The notes under the pieces are model-generated. The model ran no database searches, was not told the DNA's origin, and saw only the letters and a program-made list of their open reading frames with translations. This document shows, piece by piece, positions 51,694 to 59,160 of a stretch of DNA of 64,000 bases (position 1 is its first letter; every line of letters begins with the position of its first letter). Source of the stretch: Lacticaseibacillus parakribbianus. GTDB taxonomy: Bacteria; Bacillota; Bacilli; Lactobacillales; Lactobacillaceae. The position numbers were made by a program, and so were the translations under genes. The DNA is taken from positions 1-64,000 of the forward strand of contig NZ_JANQBA010000008.1 of the NCBI RefSeq assembly GCF_025490915.1, read 5' to 3'.

Positions 51694-53172
51694 ATGCAGA
51701 TAATCTTGAAACAAAATTCGCAAAAAACGTTCCTGGGTCACCCGCGGGGGCTTTTGACGCTGTCCATGACCGAGTTTTGGGAGCGGTTCAGCTACTACGG
51801 GATGCGGGCCATCCTGATCTACTACATGTACTACGCCGTGGCCAAGGGCGGCCTGGGCTTCGACAAGCCGACCGCGCTGTCGATCATGTCGATTTACGGC
51901 TCGCTGGTTTACCTCAGCAGCACCATCGGCGGCTTCATTTCCGATCGCCTGCTGGGCAGCCGCAAAACCGTGTTTTGGGGTGGCATCCTGATCATGCTCG
52001 GCCACATCGTGCTGAGCCTGCCGATGGGGGCCGGCGCCTTGTTCGCCTCGATTGGCCTGATCGTCTTGGGCACCGGGCTGCTCAAGCCCAACGTGTCCGA
52101 GATGGTCGGCTCGCTGTACCCGGAAAACGACCTGCGCCGCGACGCCGGCTTCAGCATTTTCGTCATGGGCATCAACTTCGGCTCGCTGATCGCGCCGCTG
52201 GTGGTGCCGTGGCTGCAAGACCGCTACAACTTCCACGTCGGCTTCTCCGTGGCCGCGATTGGCATGGCAATCGGGCTGATCTTCTACGTGGTCGATGGCC
52301 GCAAGTACATCAACCCGTCGGACAACGTGGCGCCGGACCCGCTGCAGCCCGGTGAGGTGCGGCCGCTGTTAATCAAGGTCGGGTTGGGCATCGCGGCGCT
52401 TGCCGTCGTGTTCGCCGTCATGGCCGGCTTTGGCGCCTTCAGCATCGCCAATGTGATCACGGTGATCACGGTGATCGCCTTGGCCGTGCCGATCACCTAC
52501 TTCATCATGATGCTGAAGAGTCCCAAGGTCTCCAAGGTGGAGCGATCCCGGGTCTGGGCCTACATTCCGCTGTTCATCGCCGCCGTTTTGTTTTGGGCGA
52601 TTGAGGAGCAAGGGTCCGTGGTGCTGGCGGTGTTTGCCGCCGATCAGACGCAGCTGAACTTCGGCGGCTTCCACATTCTGCCGGGGTGGTTCCAGACGCT
52701 GAACCCGCTGTTCATCCTATTGTACGGGCCGATTTTTGCGACCCTGTGGGTGCGGCTGGGCAAAAGGCAGCCGAGCTCGCCCAAGAAGTTCGCCTATGGC
52801 CTGGTGTTCACCGGCCTGTCGTACCTGGTGATGGTGATTCCGGTGCTGCTGTTTGGCACTAACACCCGGGTGTCGCCGCTGTGGCTGGTTTTGTCTTGGG
52901 CGATTGTCGAAATCGCCGAGATGCTGATCTCGCCGGTGGGGCTGTCGGTCACCACCAAGCTCGCCCCCAAGGCCTTTGCCAGCCAGATGATGAGCATGTG
53001 GTTTTTGGCCGACGCCGCGGCCCAGGCGATCAACGCCCAGATTGTGAAGCTCTACACGCCGGCCACCGAGGTCGCCTACTTCACGGTGGTCGGGGTGGTC
53101 ACCATCGGCTTTGCGGTGCTGCTGTGGTTCCTGATTCCGCGAATTGAAAAACTGATGCAAGGCATCAACTGA
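51694..53172 (+). CDS. dtpT: Proton-coupled di-/tripeptide transporter (POT/PTR2)
   Basis: A 492-residue membrane protein with about 14 helices. The POT signature ERFSYYGMRAILIYY lies near residue 29 (the ExxERF-type proton/peptide motif), and GGFISDRLLGSRK is the MFS-like loop. It imports short peptides with protons. The start is uncertain: ATG at 51694 sits directly on GAGGAG, while TTG at 51706 is 12 bases from it; both give the same mature domain. It works with cytoplasmic peptidases such as PepF. Confidence 0.9.
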   Translation: MQIILKQNSQKTFLGHPRGLLTLSMTEFWERFSYYGMRAILIYYMYYAVAKGGLGFDKPTALSIMSIYGSLVYLSSTIGGFISDRLLGSRKTVFWGGILIMLGHIVLSLPMGAGALFASIGLIVLGTGLLKPNVSEMVGSLYPENDLRRDAGFSIFVMGINFGSLIAPLVVPWLQDRYNFHVGFSVAAIGMAIGLIFYVVDGRKYINPSDNVAPDPLQPGEVRPLLIKVGLGIAALAVVFAVMAGFGAFSIANVITVITVIALAVPITYFIMMLKSPKVSKVERSRVWAYIPLFIAAVLFWAIEEQGSVVLAVFAADQTQLNFGGFHILPGWFQTLNPLFILLYGPIFATLWVRLGKRQPSSPKKFAYGLVFTGLSYLVMVIPVLLFGTNTRVSPLWLVLSWAIVEIAEMLISPVGLSVTTKLAPKAFASQMMSMWFLADAAAQAINAQIVKLYTPATEVAYFTVVGVVTIGFAVLLWFLIPRIEKLMQGIN

Positions 53173-53276
53173 GCGGCTTGCCGCATCGACAGGCGGTTGC
53201 GCGATTCGGCGCGGCCGCCGCGGCCGGCTGCGGCGACCGGGCCTTCGAGATGGTATACTGAACGGGGAGGTGCGGC

Positions 53277-54089
53277 ATGAAACTAGCCTTTAGCGTGGAT
53301 AACCACATCGATGTCAACAAGCTGGAGCCGGCGGCCGTGGCGGCCAGGCAGGCGGCCTACCTGAGTCAGCAGCGCGTCGGCGTTTACGTCAACGCCGGGG
53401 ACACTTTCAACGACTTTCGCCGCAGCCGGGCGTTTTTCCACCACCTCGCCGCGCTTGCCCCGCAGACGCAGGTGCGGTTTTTGGCCGGCAACCACGACTT
53501 GGTCAACGGCATCAGCTACCAGGCGGCGCAGGGGCCGGCCGACCCCTTGTACCTGCACGAGCGGGTGCTGGCGATTCCCGGTACCAACACCGTGATCGTC
53601 GGCAACAACGGCTGGTACGATTACAGCCTGGCGCCAGGCGACCTGCACCAGACGGCGGCCCAGTTTGCCCGGTGGAAAAAGGCCTACTGGATCGACGGCG
53701 CGATCGACCAGCCGGTGTCCGATGCCCAACGCATGAATCGGGTGCTGGCGACCACTGAGGCGGCGCTTGACGCCGTTGGGCGGCGGCGGGTGATCTACGC
53801 GACGCATTTTGTGCCGACGCCGCTTTTGATGGTGTACGCCCCAGACCATCCGCGCTGGCAGATGGCCACGGCGGTGATGGGTTCCGCTCGCCTGGGGGCG
53901 CTGTTGGAAAGCCGGCGGGTGGCGGATGTGGTGTTCGGCCACCTGCACCGCCGCGACGCCCCGCTGACCGTGGGGGCGACCACCTACTGGCACCGGCCGA
54001 TGGGCTACGGCATCAAGCGGCTGCACGAGTGGCAGGGCCATGACTGGTTCGCGGAATGGCGCGACACCTTGGTGGTGCTTCAGGCCTGA
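53277..54089 (+). CDS. Metallophosphoesterase
   Basis: A 270-residue calcineurin-like phosphoesterase. Metal ligands are visible in SVDNH (residues 6-10), NAGDTFNDF, FLAGNHDLV, IYATHFVP and the C-terminal GHLHRRD. The two-metal site is complete. Substrate unknown; related lactobacillar proteins are annotated only as phosphoesterases. GGGGAGGTGCGGC precedes ATG. Confidence 0.87.
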   Translation: MKLAFSVDNHIDVNKLEPAAVAARQAAYLSQQRVGVYVNAGDTFNDFRRSRAFFHHLAALAPQTQVRFLAGNHDLVNGISYQAAQGPADPLYLHERVLAIPGTNTVIVGNNGWYDYSLAPGDLHQTAAQFARWKKAYWIDGAIDQPVSDAQRMNRVLATTEAALDAVGRRRVIYATHFVPTPLLMVYAPDHPRWQMATAVMGSARLGALLESRRVADVVFGHLHRRDAPLTVGATTYWHRPMGYGIKRLHEWQGHDWFAEWRDTLVVLQA

Positions 54090-54118
54090 GCCGGCGGCCG
54101 CGAGGCGCAAAAAAAGCG

Positions 54119-54147
54119 TTGCAAATTCCGCGGCTTTCTTGTATATT
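54119..54147 (+). promoter_or_regulatory. Promoter of tRNA-Tyr
   Basis: TTGCAA (54119-54124), 17-bp spacer, TATATT (54142-54147). Confidence 0.6.
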
Positions 54148-54174
54148 ATTAAACGTTGATTCGTTCAGCGTTTC

Positions 54175-54255
54175 GGAGGATTAGCGAAGAGGCTAAACGC
54201 GACGGACTGTAAATCCGTTCCTTCGGGTTCCTAGGTTCGAATCCTAGATCCTCCA
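54175..54255 (+). tRNA. tRNA-Tyr (GTA)
   Basis: An 81-nt tRNA with acceptor pairs GGAGGAT/ATCCTCC, anticodon GTA in the GACTGTAAATC loop, a long variable arm (class II) and GGTTCGAATCC in the T arm. The CCA end is not encoded. Queuosine, completed by QueH (encoded at 1814), is expected at its wobble G. Confidence 0.95.
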
Positions 54256-54260
54256 TCACG

Positions 54261-54287
54261 ACGGCTTGCTGCGGCAGGCCGTTTTTT
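54261..54287 (+). terminator. Terminator after tRNA-Tyr
   Basis: ACGGCTTGC pairs with GCAGGCCGT (one G-T pair), then six T. Confidence 0.85.
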
Positions 54288-54448
54288 GTGTTCAAAGCGG
54301 CGGCCGGCGGGGTGAGCAAAACGGCTGACGCTTGGGGGCCAGGCCGCAGCGGTCGACGAAACCGGAGCTGCGGCAGCGCAGCCCAACTGGCCGAGCCGGT
54401 GGGTGATCAACGGCCTTGCTTCGGCTTTCAACTTCGGCCACGGCGGTG

Positions 54449-54477
54449 TTGACCTAGCGCCGTGCATCGGCTAGGCT
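54449..54477 (+). promoter_or_regulatory. Promoter of proC
   Basis: TTGACC (54449-54454), 17-bp spacer, TAGGCT (54472-54477). Confidence 0.5.
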
Positions 54478-54502
54478 ATAGGAAACACAAGGGAGCGAGA
54501 CT

Positions 54503-55300
54503 ATGAAAATTGGGTTCATCGGCGCCGGTAACATGGCGCAGGCCATCATCGACGGCTTGATCAAAACCGGCACCGTCGCCGCCGCAGACATTGTGATTCA
54601 CGGCGGGACCCCGGCCCATTACGAGGCCTACGCGGCGACCAGCGGCGTGGCGACGGCCCCGGACAACGCGAGCGTCGTCGCCCAAAGCGACGTGGTGGTG
54701 CTGGCGGTCAAGCCCAGGTTGGCCAGCGACATCATTGCGGAGATTCACGCGCCGCTGTTTGACCGGCGGCCGGTTTTGGTGTCATTGATGACCGGGGTGT
54801 CGATTCTTCAGATCGAGGGGTACTTGGGCACCAAGGATTACCCGCTGGTTCGCACGATGCCCAACCTGAACGTGGCGATTGGCGCGGGGATGACCGCCTA
54901 CGCCGCCAACCCGGCGGCCCAGCCGGCGCTGGCCGCGGTGGTCGGGTTGTTCAAGGCTTTGGGTGAGACGATTCCCCTGGCCGAGGCGCATTTTTCCACC
55001 TTCGTGGCGCTGGCCGGCTCGAGCCCGGCGTTCGTGTACCTGTTCATCGACGCGCTGAGCCGCGCCGGGGTCAAGTACGGACTGACCAAGGCGGAGGCGA
55101 CCAAAATCGCCGCTCAGGCGGTGCTGGGCTCCGGGGCGATGGTGCTGCAAAGCCCGGACAGTCCCTTCGATCTGATCGACAAGGTCTCAAGCCCGGGTGG
55201 CACCACGGTGGCGGGGCTGCTGGCAATGGAGGCGGCCGGCTTCATGGGTGCGGTCGTGACCGGGGTCGATGCCACTATCGCCAAGGATCAAGAAGACTAG
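54503..55300 (+). CDS. proC: Pyrroline-5-carboxylate reductase
   Basis: A 265-residue enzyme for the last step of proline synthesis. The NADPH-binding GFIGAGNMAQAIIDG is at residues 4-18. The C-terminal dimer domain contains LAGSSPAFVYLFIDAL and the signature VSSPGGTTVAGLLAME. Complete. Single gene with its own promoter. Confidence 0.94.
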   Translation: MKIGFIGAGNMAQAIIDGLIKTGTVAAADIVIHGGTPAHYEAYAATSGVATAPDNASVVAQSDVVVLAVKPRLASDIIAEIHAPLFDRRPVLVSLMTGVSILQIEGYLGTKDYPLVRTMPNLNVAIGAGMTAYAANPAAQPALAAVVGLFKALGETIPLAEAHFSTFVALAGSSPAFVYLFIDALSRAGVKYGLTKAEATKIAAQAVLGSGAMVLQSPDSPFDLIDKVSSPGGTTVAGLLAMEAAGFMGAVVTGVDATIAKDQED

Positions 55301-55323
55301 CGAAAAATTGGCGTCAGGGGTTG

Positions 55324-55354
55324 CTTTTTCGGTCTATACCAGTTAAGGTGATAG
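55324..55354 (+). promoter_or_regulatory. nagR promoter region with dre-like operator
   Basis: GGTCTATACC (55331-55340) is a near-symmetric element of the type bound by NagR/DasR regulators. It lies within a possible weak promoter (TTGCTT, 17 bp, TAAGGT) 43 bases before the GntR gene and suggests autoregulation. Confidence 0.55.
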
Positions 55355-55383
55355 GGAAACGGTAATTAGGAAGGACGACGACT

Positions 55384-56085
55384 TTGGAATCTCCAATTTA
55401 TATTCAAATTCACAACCAGATTCGACAGGAAATCGAGGCGGGTAAGTGGCAGATCGGCGATCGCATTCCCAGCGAGCGCGACCTGGCGCTGACCTTCAAC
55501 GTCTCCCGCATGACGCTGCGCCAGGCGATTCAGACCCTGGTCGACGAAGGCATCCTCGAGCGGCGCATCGGGGCCGGCACCTTCGTGGCCAACCAGAAGG
55601 TGCAAGAGAAAGTCAGCGGCGTGACCAGCTTCACCGACATCATGCTGGCCCAGGGCAAGACGCCGTCCAGCAAGACCATTTCCTACCACATCGCCAAGCC
55701 CTCGCTGTCCGAAAGCGAGAAGCTGCAGCTGGCCGAGGGGGCCCAGGTGCTGCGCATGGAGCGGATTCGCTACGCCGATGCCGTGCCGATCAGCTTCGAG
55801 GTGGCCACCGTGCCTTACGAGCTGGTGAAGGACTTCTCCAAGGGCGAGGTGACCAAGTCCTTCTACCACACGCTGGAGAAAAAAGGCGGCTACCACCTCG
55901 GCGGCGCGACCCAAACCGTCAGCGCCCAGGTCGCCTCTGAACGCATTGCCGACTTCCTGGACATCAAGCGCGGCTCCGCGATTTTGCGGCTGCGCCAGGT
56001 GTCGCTGCTGCAAGACGGCCGCCCCTTCGAGTACGTTCGCACCCAGTACGTCGGCGAACGCTTCGAGTTCTACCTGGAACGCTAA
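55384..56085 (+). CDS. nagR: GntR family regulator, NagR/YvoA-like (UTRA domain)
   Basis: A 233-residue HutC-subfamily regulator. The winged helix occupies 1-70 (IYIQIHNQIRQEIEAGKW, then PSERDLALTFNVSRMTLRQAIQTLVDEG) and the UTRA ligand domain follows. In Bacillus, NagR senses glucosamine-6-phosphate or GlcNAc-6-phosphate and controls nag genes. A matching operator lies before this gene, and a similar one is at the glmS promoter, so control of amino sugar synthesis is likely. The start is TTG at 55384 after AGGAAGGACGACGAC. Confidence 0.85.
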   Translation: MESPIYIQIHNQIRQEIEAGKWQIGDRIPSERDLALTFNVSRMTLRQAIQTLVDEGILERRIGAGTFVANQKVQEKVSGVTSFTDIMLAQGKTPSSKTISYHIAKPSLSESEKLQLAEGAQVLRMERIRYADAVPISFEVATVPYELVKDFSKGEVTKSFYHTLEKKGGYHLGGATQTVSAQVASERIADFLDIKRGSAILRLRQVSLLQDGRPFEYVRTQYVGERFEFYLER

Positions 56086-56094
56086 CTCACAAAA

Positions 56095-56125
56095 GCCCCG
56101 CGGCCGGTTCGGCCGCGGGGTTTTT
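56095..56125 (+). terminator. Terminator after nagR
   Basis: CCCCGCGGCC/GGCCGCGGGG stem followed by TTTTT. Confidence 0.88.
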
Positions 56126-56364
56126 GGTTGCGCCGCGGTTCCAGAAAACGGCGGCGGGGGTCGACGGTTGCGCCGCTCGCTGGCCGCGTGGGGTGGCCGC
56201 TGCGGGACTGGTCCGGCCGCGCGGCGGCCCCGGGGGCCGGCGGCTCCGCCTGTCCTGACACGGATTCAGCAAATAACGCGCGTTCTTGCTGAAAGTCTGG
56301 TATAATTCAACGTAATTGGTGAAATCATTCACGCAAAAAGGCACCGACAAAGGAGAATTTTGGC

Positions 56365-57825
56365 ATGACTTATGAAGACGACAGTTTGGTCCTTCATACA
56401 GACTTTTACGAGCTGAACATGATGTACACGTACTGGCAGCAGGGCATCGCGGAGAAGAACGCGGTGTTTGAAGTCTACTTCCGCGACTTGCCGTTCGGCA
56501 GCGGCTTTGCCGTGTTCGCCGGGCTGGAGCACGTGGTCGACTACCTCAACCAGCTGACCTTTACCAAGAGCGACCTGGCCTACCTGAAGGAAACCACGGA
56601 CTACCCGCAGGCGTTCCTGGATTACCTGCGCGACTTCAAGTTCACCTGCAGCGTTCGCTCGGCGGTGGAAGGCGACTTGGTGTTCAACAACGAGCCGATT
56701 CTGCAGGTCGAGGGGCCGCTGGCTCAGGGCCAGCTGGTCGAAACCGCCGTGTTGAACATGATCAACTACCAGACGCTGGTGGCGACCAAGGCGGCCCGCA
56801 TCCGCGCCGTGGTCGGCAACGACCCGCTGATGGAGTTCGGGACCCGCCGCGCCCAGGAGACCGAGGCGGCGATCTGGGGTACCCGGGCGGCCTTCATCGG
56901 CGGCTTCAACGCGACCTCTAACGTCCGGGCCGGCAAGCTGTTCGGCATTCCGATTTCCGGCACCCACGCGCATGCGCTGGTGCAGGCCTACCGCGATGAT
57001 TACACCGCCTTCAAGGCCTACGCCGAGGCCAACCGCGACGTCGTTTTCCTCGTGGACACCTACGACACGCTGAAATCCGGGGTGCCGGCGGCGATCCGCG
57101 TGGCCAAGGAAATGGGCGACAAGATCAACTTCCAGGGCGTTCGCATCGACTCCGGTGACATGGCCTACATCTCCAAGCGCGTTCGCCAGCAGCTCGACGA
57201 GGCCGGCTTCACCGAAACTAAGATTGTGGCCTCCAACGACTTGGACGAGCACACGATCCAAAACCTCAAGATGCAAGGCGCCAAGATTGACACCTGGGGC
57301 GTCGGCACCAAGGTGATCACCGCCTACGACCACCCGGCCTTGGGCGCGGTTTACAAGCTGGTCGCCATCGAAGACGAGAACGGTGCGATGGTCGACACCA
57401 TCAAGCTGTCCAGCAACGCCGAGAAGGTCTCGACCCCGGGCAAAAAGCAGGTGTGGCGCATCACGCGGCGCAGCAACGGCAAGTCCGAGGGGGATTATAT
57501 TTCGCTGTTTGACGAGGACATCAAGGACTTAGACGAGCTGTACATGTTCCACCCCAGCTACACGTACATCAACAAGACCGTGACGGACTTCAATGCCCGG
57601 CCGGTGCTGCGAGACATTTTCGACCACGGCGAGCAGGTCTACGCGCTGCCGACGCTCGACGCGATTCGCGCGTTTTGCATGCAAAGCGTCGATTCGCTGT
57701 GGGACGAGTACACCCGCGTCTTGAACCCGCAGGAGTACCCGGTCGACTTGTCGCAGGCGCTTTGGGACAACAAGATGAACCTGATTAAGCACATTCGCAC
57801 CAAGGTCGCCAAGGGCAAGCTGTAA
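56365..57825 (+). CDS. pncB: Nicotinate phosphoribosyltransferase
   Basis: A 486-residue enzyme joining nicotinate to PRPP with ATP, the first step of NAD salvage. LHTDFYELNMMYTYW starts the protein, EFGTRRAQ and NATSNVRAGKLFGIPISGTHAHA form the active region with the phosphorylated His, and GVRIDSGDMAYISK binds phosphate. An extended -10 TGGTATAAT (56298-56306) and AAAGGAGAATTTTGGC precede it. It is followed by nadE in one NAD salvage operon. Confidence 0.95.
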   Translation: MTYEDDSLVLHTDFYELNMMYTYWQQGIAEKNAVFEVYFRDLPFGSGFAVFAGLEHVVDYLNQLTFTKSDLAYLKETTDYPQAFLDYLRDFKFTCSVRSAVEGDLVFNNEPILQVEGPLAQGQLVETAVLNMINYQTLVATKAARIRAVVGNDPLMEFGTRRAQETEAAIWGTRAAFIGGFNATSNVRAGKLFGIPISGTHAHALVQAYRDDYTAFKAYAEANRDVVFLVDTYDTLKSGVPAAIRVAKEMGDKINFQGVRIDSGDMAYISKRVRQQLDEAGFTETKIVASNDLDEHTIQNLKMQGAKIDTWGVGTKVITAYDHPALGAVYKLVAIEDENGAMVDTIKLSSNAEKVSTPGKKQVWRITRRSNGKSEGDYISLFDEDIKDLDELYMFHPSYTYINKTVTDFNARPVLRDIFDHGEQVYALPTLDAIRAFCMQSVDSLWDEYTRVLNPQEYPVDLSQALWDNKMNLIKHIRTKVAKGKL

Positions 57826-57830
57826 AAACT

Positions 57831-57858
57831 GTGGTCTGCCTGCCGGGCAGGCCACTTT
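57831..57858 (+). terminator. Weak hairpin between pncB and nadE
   Basis: GTGGTCTGCC pairs with GGGCAGGCCAC around a short loop with only TTT after it. Partial termination or mRNA stabilisation is possible. Confidence 0.35.
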
Positions 57859-57882
57859 ACGTTGACAAAAGGAGCCAAAACC

Positions 57883-58713
57883 ATGAACGAACAACAAGCA
57901 GAGATTATCCAGGCGCTGCACGTGGCGCCAACCATCGATGTGCAGGCTGAGATTCGCCGCAGCGTCGACTTTTTGAAGCGCTACTTGCGCCACTACCCGT
58001 TCTTGAAAACTTACGTGCTGGGCATTTCCGGCGGCCAGGATTCGACTTTGGCCGGGACCTTGACCCAAATGGCGGTCAGCGAGCTGCGCCAAGAAACCGG
58101 CGACGCCGACTACCGCTTTATCGCGGTGCGGCTGCCATACGGCGAGCAGGCCGATGAGGCGGATGCGATGGCGGCGATCGCCTTCATGAAGGCCGACGAA
58201 ACCGCGCGGGTGAACATCAAGGACTCGGTCGACGCGATGGTCGCCGCGGTGGCGCAAAACGGCGTTACCGTGACCGACTTCAACAAGGGCAACATCAAGG
58301 CCCGGGCCCGGATGATCGCGCAATACGCGATCGCCGCGGCTCGCCACGGGGCGGTGATCGGCACCGACCACGCCGCCGAGGCTGTCACCGGGTTTTACAC
58401 CAAGTTCGGCGACGGCGGGGCCGACCTGACGCCGCTGGCTCGCCTGGACAAGCGCCAAGGCGCGGCGATGCTCCAGGCGCTGGGGGCCCCGGCTCACTTG
58501 TACCAAAAGGCGCCGACCGCCGACCTTGAGGAGGACCGCCCGGCGCTGCCCGACGAGGTCGCCTTGGGGGTTTCGTACCGCGACATCGACGACTACCTCG
58601 AGGGCAAGCCGGTCGCCGACCAGGCCGCGGCCACCATCGAGTCCTGGTACCGCAAGTCTGCCCACAAGCGCCACCTGCCGATTACGGTGTTCGACGACTT
58701 CTGGGAAAAGTAG
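57883..58713 (+). CDS. nadE: NH3-dependent NAD+ synthetase
   Basis: A 276-residue amidating ligase that converts deamido-NAD to NAD. The PP-loop [12 protein letters not shown] lies near residue 48. [26 protein letters not shown] and [18 protein letters not shown] are the C-terminal substrate motifs. There is no glutaminase domain, so it uses ammonia. AAAGGAGCCAAAACC precedes ATG. It is paired with pncB. Confidence 0.95.
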   Translation: MNEQQAEIIQALHVAPTIDVQAEIRRSVDFLKRYLRHYPFLKTYVLGISGGQDSTLAGTLTQMAVSELRQETGDADYRFIAVRLPYGEQADEADAMAAIAFMKADETARVNIKDSVDAMVAAVAQNGVTVTDFNKGNIKARARMIAQYAIAAARHGAVIGTDHAAEAVTGFYTKFGDGGADLTPLARLDKRQGAAMLQALGAPAHLYQKAPTADLEEDRPALPDEVALGVSYRDIDDYLEGKPVADQAAATIESWYRKSAHKRHLPITVFDDFWEK

Positions 58714-58955
58714 GCGGCAACCGGTGGCTCGCCGCGTGAACCCGGGCCGCCGCGACTGCGGCTCGGATCGCCCTGGTGCCGCGGCCGGCTCGGCCGAATC
58801 GCCCCTGGCGTCAGCACCGGGCCTAATCGGGGCTTGTGGCGCGGCCAAGGTCGGCTCAGACGCCTCGGGCGCCGCGGCCGGCGGCCTTGTGCTGGCGGCC
58901 ATGCGGCGGGCGCTTTATTCGGTCTTGCGACCAAGTCCCTCCGAGTTTGTGCGAA
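58714..58955. other. GC-rich spacer, no gene seen
   Basis: About 240 bases of GC-rich sequence between nadE and the manganese riboswitch promoter. Open frames here have no ribosome site and no recognisable product. Confidence 0.5.
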
Positions 58956-58960
58956 GGCAC

Positions 58961-59120
58961 TTGCCAGCTGGCGGTTGAGCCCGTATACTGATGATAGACA
59001 TAAGGGAGTAACGCGCGGCCTCGGCCGTGGCAGCGCCACCAGCTAGGCGAATATTCTGGCGCTGCCTTAATCTGTGAGACTTATGACCAGCCTGTTTGGG
59101 CGGCCATAAGTCTCTTTTTT
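58961..59120 (+). promoter_or_regulatory. Manganese (yybP-ykoY) riboswitch with promoter and terminator
   Basis: TTGCCA (58961-58966), 17 bp, TATACT (58984-58989). The aptamer (about 58996-59087) opens with ATAAGGGAGTAACG and closes with CTGTGAGACTTATG, the yybP-ykoY hallmarks; P1 is CATAAG (58999) with CTTATG (59080). The same 3' strand GACTTATG (59078-59085) also pairs with CATAAGTC (59105-59112) to make a T-run terminator. Metal binding should favour P1 and allow transcription into the ATPase. Confidence 0.9.
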
Positions 59121-59160
59121 TCAGACGCGAGCCCCTGTCCTACGACGAGGAGGAATTCAA

